A stretch of DNA of 64,000 nt from Micrasema longulum. Taxonomy: Eukaryota > Arthropoda > Insecta > Trichoptera > Brachycentridae. Positions 56,213 through 64,000 of the stretch are shown here, one piece after another; position 1 is the stretch's first letter, and each line of letters opens with the position of its first letter. The stretch lies in the NCBI GenBank assembly GCA_022494885.1, contig JAGVSM010004532.1, forward strand, positions 1 to 64,000, given 5' to 3'. Below the pieces are notes generated by a model. That model saw nothing but the letters and a program-made list of their open reading frames with translations. It was not told the DNA's origin and did no database searches. The translations under genes and the position numbers were made by a program.

Positions 56213-56975
56213 CGAAATGTTTTTTTTTTTAAATTACTTGAACCAAAGATTTCTGTGCAATTGCTACAGGTTCATCCTATAATTTCATTTTCTCAAAAAT
56301 GTTTTCCCTCTCGATTGAAATTATTTTAAAAGTCAACTTAACATTAAAAACTAGCTCTTTCATAAAGTTGGCTACACGCCGCTTAGTAAATTTTGCCTTT
56401 CTAAAGTCGGCATTGCGACGCGTCGGTCGTTATGTATCAATATGAGAAGATAAATAGGCGCTTTCAATTACATATTAATATATTCTATGTATTTTTTTAT
56501 CGAACCTCGCATTCGTTTCACGGCATGGATTTCTCCAGTATGGAATACAAAATGTTGAAATATCAAAAAAAGGATATGTTTTATTAATACAATTCATTTA
56601 GTGCGGAAATAATGTATTTCTACTGATAGTAGGTATTTTACGAAATACACTTTGTCCTCCTTTGGGATACTGAACTGAAAAAAATGTTTCAAGGCAAACT
56701 ACATACATAAAAATGAATTTATTAGAGTTTTTATATCTCTGATGAAGAGAATGCCTACCCTGAGCAAACGAAGCCTTAGTCAAGTATACAAACGTATATC
56801 CGAAGTAAGTAAGGGAAAGTTAATAATGGAAGCTTCGCATTCGGCAGTGCCTATCGATCGAGTCTTCTGAATGCAGGCGGCAGATAAAACGCTTATAGTG
56901 ACATCTGAAATGGAAATTGGGCCCTCTCTCATGAGGCATTCCGTACACACAGGATGAGATTTTGTATGTATTATT
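56213..56975. other. non-coding stretch
   Basis: No gene. 56735-56790 (CTGATGAAGAGAATGCC) has a Penelope-like flavour but no supporting structure. Confidence 0.4.
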
Positions 56976-57169
56976 TTAAGGGGGTTTTCTGGTTTAATGG
57001 GTTCAAAAAATCTTTTTTTTTTTGCATAAATTGTTTCCTTAATATGTTTAAAATGTGCTGGTCATTCATCATCAAGAGGCAGGTATTTGGGGATCTGGTA
57101 TGAGTTGTAACTGTACTTGAAACTTGAAACGTGTTTTTCTCAATACTATGTTTTTAAACTTTCCTTCAT

Positions 57170-57625
57170 TTATTTATTTAACTTTTTGTACATAATGTTA
57201 TTTGTACATTGGCGGGCTTATTGCCAAATGGCAATTTCTTCCAACCAACCAATTAAATAAAAGTTTTATTTTTATAATTCAAGTTACAGAACATATTCAA
57301 TAGAAAAAAAAGATTAAAAAGTTTAAAATATATAAAAATAGAAATAAACGTATTTGTTTATAAATTACCTTAAATAAAAACTATTGCTCAATGGGAAAAA
57401 CGAAAAAAGAGGATAAAGGAAAGGAGGAGAGATTAAGGAAGAGAAAGGAGATGTTTCTTCAGACGTGATTTAAACAGAGATAATGTAGTAACATCTTTGA
57501 TGGTGGATGGGAGATGATTTCACAGTCGAGCCGCATAAACACTATATGAGTTAGAGAAGAAAGAGGAATTGTGTATGGGTATTAAGAGAGTGCCTTGAGA
57601 ATGAGAACGAAGAGGTAATCATCAT
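57170..57625 (-). mobile_element. L2/CR1-like LINE tail with 3' hairpin
   Basis: Minus strand, ending at a stop complementary to 57433-57435: SFFSNSYSVYAARLWNHLPS, TIKDVTTLSLFKSRLKKHLL. This is the classic FSV.A.RLWN.LP...S...FK..LK..L pattern. Its 3' UTR holds the stem-loop ATTGCC-AAAT-GGCAAT (57220-57235) and ends with (TAAA)n. It lies within DNA that resembles a TTAA-GGGGG repeat starting at 56976. Confidence 0.8.
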
Positions 57626-58694
57626 ATCTTGAGAACGGCTTTGCCGATTAACCTCAAATTTATAGGGTCGACTCAACATATATAGACGGGTGGAATGATT
57701 ATCATTTCAAAATTAAAAATATATTTTTTTTTTAACAAAAAGTTGTCGAAAAATACATGAAATTTGAAAATTTTTGTTCCAAATTCTGTCAAAAATCCAA
57801 TTTTTATAATAGTTCGTTCCGTGAATATTAGCTTACAAATTGAAACCCCGCCATTTTTTTAGTTTCAAATAAGCCAATCAGTTGATTTTGTAGAGGGAGT
57901 GAGCGTCCATTTTTTCAAGGGAAGTGTCTTCATAGCACTATAACTTTGGTTTTAATGTAATTTTTAGCCAAACATTTATGTGTATACTCTTGAAACACTT
58001 ATTAATAAATAATTAAAACTCCAAAAATCTTTCTTTTCATTGGTTCTGACAATAAATCCCAAAGAATGCTTAAAAATACAACAATTAAACCTTAAAACAT
58101 TATGTTTATTTTAAACGAAACAATTTTAAACCGAAATTTTTATTTTATTTTATTTATTATAGTTGACAAACAATAAACAATTCTTATGACATTAGTATAA
58201 TAATTACAAATTGATATTTTAGATACTGTTTATCAATTAAATGTGAGCACTGCATACAGAAATAAAGAATTCTCATTATATCTGTGAAAAACTTTAACTG
58301 GATGTATGTACTATTTTTATATTTTGTATTCTTATTCAACAACTGTTGTTTTTCCTTAATAAATAAAAAAAAAAACATAAAAGAAAAAATTGTTTAAAAT
58401 AGATTTTTTGAAAATTGGCTAACTTAATTGAATTCTCTAATTGATATAAAAGTTCTTACAATAAATTATTATTAACAGGTAATTACAAATCATTTTTTAC
58501 AAATCATTTTTTTTAACATAAGTGACTATTTGATTTTATAAACCGGGTTACAGTTTTCAGAAATCAATATTAATTTCAAATATTGATATAAGCATTACTT
58601 TCTACATTATTTAAAAAATCTTAGCATACGCGATAATGCATTAAAAATTAAATTAAATTCAACAATGTTTTGTGTATGTCGAAATGTTTGCAGA
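57626..58694. other. non-coding stretch, probably part of an older repeat
   Basis: ATCTTGAGAACGGCTTTGCC at 57630 seems to continue the DNA before the inserted LINE (GTGTTTTTCTCAATACTATG, 57131), so the flanks may be one element. 58120 onward is AT-rich without a signal. Confidence 0.4.
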
Positions 58695-59576
58695 CATGCT
58701 GGATTTCTAATTATTCTTTTTCCTGATCTAAATTTGTTGCAACAGAAAGAAAAATATTTTTTAGAAGGGAATATGGAAGTCTAGGTATTTACAGGGTTTA
58801 TGACCCATCATTGGCTGGTTTAAGTGACCGCTTTACACACTGTGTTACATTCACCATTCTGCCCATGTTAAAACATCCAGAATTCCTTAAGGCTACGTTC
58901 CCACTACGCCGGACCGGCAGGTTTGCCGGAAACCGGCTCCCGGACAATAGTGTTCACATTAACACCGGATCCCACAAGAAAGCCGGACAGTCAAGTACTT
59001 CGGACCTTTCTTTTTCTTCCAGTTCGTCGAAGTTTGATTTCAGTATTCGACATACTCCACGCCATGCTGCTAACTTCAAAATTTTGTCTTTATAATCGTC
59101 TTCGGTCTTATCCCACAGAACAGATCTCTCTTGGACAAGCTTAATTAAAGTGTCTGCGTTTATATATATGCTACACGTCTACCTTCATCAGAAGGCGAAG
59201 CCGAAATGACGCGAGGGGAACACGGACGGGGCGAGCGGGAACAGAGATACCGGAGCAAACTTGTTCGCATTGCTCCGGTCCGGGTATTCTGCCGGCGCTC
59301 CGCAGTGACAAAACGCTTGGTAAAAATGCCGAGCTCGGCGTTTTTGCCGGATCCGGCATAATGTGAATAGCTTCATATAACTTGTACGGCCACTGGCTCC
59401 TCCGGCATTTTTACCGTTCCGGCGTCCGGCATAGTGGAAACCTGGCCTAACTCTTCCTGTCTAACTGATCTATCGACTTGTGTGAAGTAGATATTTTTCC
59501 TTGCCACTGGCGGGAATTGAGCCCTGCGATGGCAGTTCCACAGTTGGCCGTCTAACCAACTGCGCCATGGCGCTGA
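58695..59576 (-). mobile_element. tRNA-headed SINE, family P, split by a MITE
   Basis: Minus strand: the head starts near 59576 with GCCATGGCGCAGTTGGTTAG (A-box) and GGGCTCAATTCCCGCC (B-box). The anticodon position reads TGG, as in tRNA-Pro. The body continues beyond the insertion with TGGGCAGAATGGTGAATGTA, CCAGCCAATGATGGGTCATA, GTTGCAACAAATTTAGATC. It is the only copy with a head. Others: 7985 (-), 45635, 48462, 52968 and 63900 (+). Confidence 0.8.
58891..59447. mobile_element. PIF/Harbinger-type MITE with TAA duplication
   Basis: Ends GGCTACGTTCCCACTACGCC and, inverted, GGCCAGGTTTCCACTATGCC form terminal inverted repeats; TAA stands on both sides (58888-58890, 59448-59450). The relative at 8.2 kb has the unfilled site. 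The 557-base element is rich in CCGG, unlike all flanking DNA. A second inner inverted repeat pairs TTCACATTAACACCGGATCC (58952) with GGATCCGGCATAATGTGAAT (59349). No transposase frame; the 3-bp duplication suggests the PIF/Harbinger class. Confidence 0.82.
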
Positions 59577-60059
59577 TGTTATTTAACTATTTAAGAAACA
59601 CAAAAACTTTTAAAAATCATAGCGCCGATAGTAAGATATATAAAAATGAATAAAAAAAATAATTGGCTTAGTTTAATAGTCTATTATCAAATAAAAATAA
59701 TAAAAAAGGACATTGAACTTCCTCATCGATACAATATTTTTTTAAATTAATGTTTATTTTAAATTTGCGATTTAAAATAAGTATTTTATTTTATTTCTCA
59801 CCTCTTCGGCTTTACTTTGGCAAAAAAGTATGTCAATTGGTCGCTCCGTTGAGACGTGAAAGAAACACAATTAAACTCACTTTCGAATTTAAAATACTAG
59901 TAAGGAAGTATAGATAAATGTTTTGAAGTATTTTTTTTTTTCATTTCTTCACCAATGAGTTTTATTCACATTCAAATCCCAATTGACATATCATTTCCTG
60001 ATCGAGAAGAGATATAGTTACAGTTTTCCTTATAGAGTTTTTCCTTTCTCATCACATTT
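59577..60059. other. AT-rich stretch, nothing recognised
   Basis: No supported feature. Confidence 0.5.
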
Positions 60060-60360
60060 TTCTTTCCTCTTTACCCCCTTCTCTTTTCATAGAATAGTTT
60101 AGATATTTAGAGACTTTCTATTTCTTAAAAAAATAATAACATTAATGTTTTAAAATATACTTAATATTATAAAATACCCACAATATCGTCATTAACCACT
60201 GATTTTCTCAAATTGAACGGTTTGGATAAGTAGCAAGAAATTGCCTACAGGCAATATGCCCGCCCTTATATGTATGTAAATTGTACATGTATAAAAATTG
60301 TATAATAATATAAATTTGATATGTTTATAAAGTTTTAATAAATAATTAATAAATAAATAT
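60060..60360 (+). mobile_element. LINE 3' UTR with terminal hairpin
   Basis: Plus-strand copy of the hairpin family: ATTGCC-TACA-GGCAAT (60240-60255), then ATGCCCGCCC and a tail AATAAATAATTAATAAATAA. It gives the family's 3' end in sense orientation. Confidence 0.7.
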
Positions 60361-60729
60361 GTGCAAGCATGTTAACTGTGTATGTGCATAAAATGTTTAA
60401 ATAAATTATTATTTCACTTTAAAAAGTATTTTTATACATTTTTGAGAAACTACATAGCACAATTGAATGCTTTAATTTTTACTGCGTGTAAAAAAACATT
60501 TTTTATGTCCAATTACCCGTGGTTCTGAACTTCTTCATTATTTATTCAATTATTTATTTATTCATACATATAAAAAAAAATCATTATACTCTGACGCATG
60601 AGACATAATTTTTCCTCAGCTTCTAATATATTATATACTAATATATTACATTTTATTACATATTGTATGAGTACAAAAATATTCCCAATCAGCAAAAGTG
60701 CTGGTATGAGGGGATAAAATATGTAATAA
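60361..60729. other. AT-rich stretch, nothing recognised
   Basis: No supported feature. Confidence 0.5.
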
Positions 60730-61190
60730 CACAATAGTTTAAATAAAAATTCAATAAAATAACATCACATATCACTCGTCACACGGGCAGTAAGAAGTGT
60801 TTTATTTGGGTGTTTTTTAAGTACGTTCATGTTTTGTATATTTTTTAGATCATTAGAAAGCGATTTGTAAAAATTTATTGCGGTATACAAAAAACTGTTT
60901 TTTTTCTGTTGGTCCTAGGTAAAAAATGTAAAAATAAATGTTTTTTTAAAACGAATCAGGTTGTATAAAGTCACGCGTTACCATTATAAAATCGATGTGA
61001 AAGCTTTTTTATTTGATTTCGTATGAAAATATTCCATTTTGTTAATAAATATTCGATATCGTATAAATATGGTATTTGTACAATGGATGGTTTAACACAT
61101 AAATATTCTGATTCGAAATTTCCATATTTTCTCGTTCGATTGACGGAAATATTTTGAAATACGCACATAAATAGCAAATTGGATTTATTT
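60730..61190 (-). mobile_element. LINE RT C-terminal remnant
   Basis: Minus strand: KYGNFESEYLCVKPSIVQ, then, after frame changes, KKNSFLYTAINFYKSLSNDL, KNIQNMNVLKKHPNKTLLTA, RVTSDM and a stop. The order (R)S..Y.....YN.LP..LK....F is a LINE C terminus, here much decayed. Confidence 0.55.
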
Positions 61191-61339
61191 TGAAATTAAA
61201 TATGTTTTTTTGCTTATCATTTAATATAAAATTTAGCTTTTCTACGCCACAAACATATACAGAAAAAAATATAGACTTTCAAATATAGGAAAAGTGATTG
61301 ATACAGTGTCCAAAGGGATAATGTAAACCAAGAATTATA

Positions 61340-61625
61340 TTCATATTTAGAGTATAAGATTTTCTCACTTTAATGGTTATCTTTTATTTGTCATCTTGGA
61401 TATATTATGTTTCTTTTTAACTTTTTTTGTAGTTTAAAGTAAAAATATTTTATTTTAACTAATTTGTTTTGTTTTAATTATTCAGTTGAATTATATAGTT
61501 ATATTTCATATTATATATTACATAATGAATTGTTCACTGCTCTGATTATTTCTGTAAATGTTTTTATTGTAAAAGGTTCCTTGAACCGTTAGTATAAAAA
61601 TAAATAAATAATTAAATAAAACTAT
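61340..61625 (+). mobile_element. LINE 3' UTR fragment
   Basis: ATTTTCTCACTTTAATGG, TTGTCATCTTGGATATATTA, TTCAGTTGAATTATA, then TTGTAAAAGGTTCCTTGAAC and AAATAAATAAATAATTAAAT. It joins the words seen separately at 20.6 kb and 25.15 kb. Confidence 0.6.
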
Positions 61626-62380
61626 GTACGTATTAGTATTATGACACGTAAGTTTAACCTTAATTTAGAGAGATATACTCTGCTGGTAGAATTGTAATGC
61701 TATTTTATAATATTAATATTATTTGATCAGAAATACCTTAGAAAATGATGGTTTTTATCTATTATTTTTTTTTCTTTTTTAAGTCGCAATTTTGAAGAAT
61801 GGTGTTTTAAAATGGCAACATAGTACGATTTCCTTACTTTTTATCAGACTGTAGCTTTCAGCACCGTTTTCCATAAGCACTTTACTGTCATTTTAAAAAT
61901 ACAACCAAAACATAACATTACTAAAAAAAATAAAAATTAAAAGGTTTCGAAAGTATGTATAAACTATTTATTTTGATTATTATTTTCTTAATAGTCAAAC
62001 CTACTACCTAGTTCTCTCCTATACACGTTTTTATTTTTTTTTATTCACGCACCGATACAAACACATCCTCACACATTCATTCACACACATTCATTTACAC
62101 ATACATGAATACAAGCGTCGCACACATACAATTTTATCAATTTTTTTCTTATATATTATGTATTATTCAATTAACAGTGGATTTTTTTGATTGGTTCTAG
62201 TATTGTTGATATAGTTCTACCTTTTTTAAAAATATAAATAACTGTTTTAAATACTGTAATAAAACAATGTAAAAATAAAAGTCCTACTTATATGTTTAGT
62301 TTTAGTAAAATTATTCACTTAAAGCTCAAAATCCTTTAAAAGGTTTAAAGTTTAGTACTCATAATATTGTTGATGTTTTT
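61626..62380. other. AT-rich stretch, nothing recognised
   Basis: A CA-rich patch (62040-62110, ACACATTCATTCACACAC) is the only structure. No gene. Confidence 0.5.
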
Positions 62381-63275
62381 ATGTATAATATAATTCAATG
62401 GAGAAAACAAAACAAATTATTCTTCAATGTTTCCAAATGTTTTGTAATGGCATACACAAGAGCATCCAAAACAATATACTATCGTTATCTCATGGACGGA
62501 GTAAGGCTTGAAAGGGCTTCAACGTCCAGAGATCTCGGAGTGTTGTTTGATGCTCAGTTATCTTTTAATCTTCATATGGTTAATCTATGTAATGACTCCC
62601 TTAAAATCCTTGGTTTTGTTCAAAGAAGACGCTCTGCCAAGATCTTTTCTAACACTCAGATTATGAGGACATTGTATATTTCCTTGGTCTGAAGTCGTTT
62701 GGAGTTTAGTTCCATTATTTGGTCGCCACATGAGACTCGATACTCTTTGATGGTGGAGAGAGTGCAGAAAAAAATTCTGCGCTATCTGTACCTAAAAGAG
62801 TGTGGATATTATTCTTGGCTCTTCCCAACCGACTTTTTACTGGGAATGCTAGGCTATCAGTCATTATGGAGGAGGAGGGACGTTCATTTGGGTGTTCACT
62901 TTTTCCAGGTGATCGGTGGTCGCATACATAACTCAAAAATTCCGATGGACGTAGGTCTGTTCGTACCTGATAACTATCTTCGACAAAGACAGCATCGATT
63001 GTTTTACCTACCGCGATGCAGAACCAACCTGCCAATGGATATGCCGGTTGGTAGAGCAATCTTGCTACTTAATCGCATCGCCTCGGATGTCGACATATTT
63101 CACGACAGTGGGCCTTCCCTTAGGAAAGCACTTTCTAACTTTTATTTTTTCTTTTTAAATTTTGTTATATTATTTTAATAACATAACTATCTACTGTAAT
63201 TTGTGATCTATTATTGTATTTAGAATAAATTTGTTTTTTTCTGTAATGTTCTAAATATCTGAATAAATAAATGAA
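62381..63275 (+). pseudogene. jockey/CR1-like LINE RT tail, one stop
   Basis: A 266-codon frame open except for a TGA at 62690. Reads LFFNVSKCFVMAYTRASK, RDLGVLFDAQLSFNLHM, LKILGFVQRRSAK-like segment, LYISLV, stop, SRLEFSSIIWSPHETRYSLM, VERVQKKILRYLYLKECG, RRRDVHLGVHFFQVIGG, DNYLRQRQHRLFYLPRCRTN and LLLNRIASDVDIF. Thumb and C terminus are complete; the palm with YADD is missing. The 3' UTR ends CTGAATAAATAAATG at about 63270. The one stop makes it among the youngest LINE copies here. Confidence 0.9.
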
Positions 63276-63332
63276 ATTAAATACCCCTTTCGAGAATTAA
63301 ATAATAACGTGCTTTTTTCTCTTTTATTGCAG

Positions 63333-63414
63333 GTAAGGATTTTGTTGATAAATAATCTTCTTCTACAAACACTCATTTTCAGGAGCAAAAATGATTTGAT
63401 TGTGCTGAATTTCG
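63333..63414 (+). other. candidate recursive splice site and RS-exon
   Basis: CTTTTTTCTCTTTTATTGCAG is fused directly to GTAAGG at 63332|63333. A second acceptor (ACACTCATTTTCAG|GAGC) at 63382 and a strong donor (TTTCG|GTAAGT) at 63414|63415 follow. Hence an 82-base RS-exon, or a 32-base micro-exon from 63383, can be defined. One frame of the 82 bases stays open. The pyrimidine tract is the best in the window. Function is inferred. Confidence 0.5.
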
Positions 63415-63899
63415 GTAAGTTGATTTGATTTACATATTAATATAAATCACACATTTGTAATGTCAAAGTATTAAGTTAATTTTTTTAAATACATAATTAT
63501 AAGGCTAATTAAATTATAAGGTTAATTTTTTTAAATACATAATTATACCTACTTCCCCTTGGGATAAAACCCAGAATTGTGTGTGTATAAATATGTAAAT
63601 ATATATACACATACCAAAAATAATATTGTGTAAAACAAGATCTGGTCAAAAATTAAGTAAAAATAAATTGCAGAGTCATCTGCAGGCGATTACTAGTAAT
63701 TAATTTAACTCGGATAGAGTCTTAGCTACATAAATAAAGTAATTTGCTTTAATACTTAACCTCAATATCAAATACATAGATGGCGCTCCAAACGCGCTAG
63801 CGAAAGCTTTCCTTGTTTCATGACATATATACAAAAACCAAAAATGTCACCGATATGGATATTCGCTAATAAGCGGAATGGGGAATGTTGTAGAATTCT
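63415..63899. other. AT-rich stretch, nothing recognised
   Basis: GTTAATTTTTTTAAATACATAATTATA occurs twice in tandem (63475 and 63522, period 47). No gene. Confidence 0.5.
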
Positions 63900-64000
63900 A
63901 CATAAAAGTGGCCACTTGAACCCAACCTATGACAGGTCATAAGCCCTGTAAACGCTCGAATATCCATAATCTTGAAACAAAAATTCTACCCATCTCTGTA
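63900..64000 (+). mobile_element. SINE family P, runs off the window
   Basis: AAAGTGGCCACTTGAACCCA, CCTATGACAGGTCATAAGCC, CTGTAAACGC follow the family body; the copy is cut by the window end. Confidence 0.7.

Noticed and set aside
56730..56800. Hammerhead-like CTGATGAAGAGAATGCC
   Set aside because: No stem II pairing and no GAAA core follow. Kept only as a weak Penelope flavour in the stretch description.
58811..59376. Several frames of 60-94 codons on both strands
   Set aside because: They result from the CCGG-rich MITE, whose composition lowers stop frequency in all frames. No motif is visible.
63775..63800. CTCF-like word AGATGGCGCTCC
   Set aside because: Short and isolated; the match to insect CTCF motifs is partial and cannot be judged without the organism.
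1..64000. CRISPR array, prophage, bacterial operon or biosynthetic cluster
   Set aside because: No regularly spaced short direct repeats, no ribosome-binding-site-led gene runs and no gene density of a prokaryote. The window is eukaryotic repeat-rich DNA.

Overview
The window reads as strongly AT-rich nuclear DNA from an invertebrate, most likely an arthropod and probably an insect. That assignment is inference. It rests on jockey/CR1-, L2- and RTE-like non-LTR retrotransposon remnants, a mariner-type transposase with insect-style motifs, LTR-element primer-binding sites of the kind seen in arthropod retroelements, several tRNA-headed SINE families, and splice signals resembling insect recursive splice sites. 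I find no intact protein-coding host gene, no rRNA, no functional tRNA gene, no CRISPR array and no bacterial-type operon. Nearly every open frame that can be recognised is the C-terminal tail of a decayed retrotransposon reverse transcriptase.

Layout: 1-7 kb holds an RTE tail, small LINE 3' ends, a SINE and, at 5259, a 3' splice site fused directly to a 5' splice site. 8-13.6 kb holds SINEs, an RTE tail split by a SINE, an LTR remnant with a TGGCGCC primer-binding site, and an inverted-repeat element. 14-15.1 kb is a dead mariner-type transposase. 16-18.7 kb has an L2-like LINE split by another LINE end, then a Helitron-like terminus. 22.3-25 kb has a long imperfect palindrome and a mariner-type MITE. 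25.6-27.3 kb is a LINE inside a LINE. 28-34 kb holds an unnamed dispersed repeat, a TTAA-bounded element containing a coding-quality segment with splice-like edges (29588-29768), and a second inverted-repeat element. 34-50 kb is dominated by plus-strand RT remnants, one with PQGSLLGPLLF and YADD motifs, and a solo-LTR candidate. 51-58 kb has a 48-bp minisatellite and further LINE tails. At 58.7-59.6 kb a SINE is split by a MITE with TAA target duplications; an unfilled relative of the site is at 8.2 kb. 60-63.3 kb ends with LINE tails, one open apart from a single stop. At 63333 there is a second fused 3'/5' splice site.

My interpretation is that the window lies in a very long intron, or a gene-poor interval, filled by successive transposon insertions. 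The two fused AG|GTAAG signals, both on the plus strand and 58 kb apart, are the best evidence that a long plus-strand gene runs through it. The mobile elements do not form a pathway. Their relations are those of nesting (LINE in LINE, SINE in RTE, MITE in SINE) and of shared 3' ends through which LINE machinery probably copies LINE and SINE RNA. All family names come from motif recognition by eye, with no database search.
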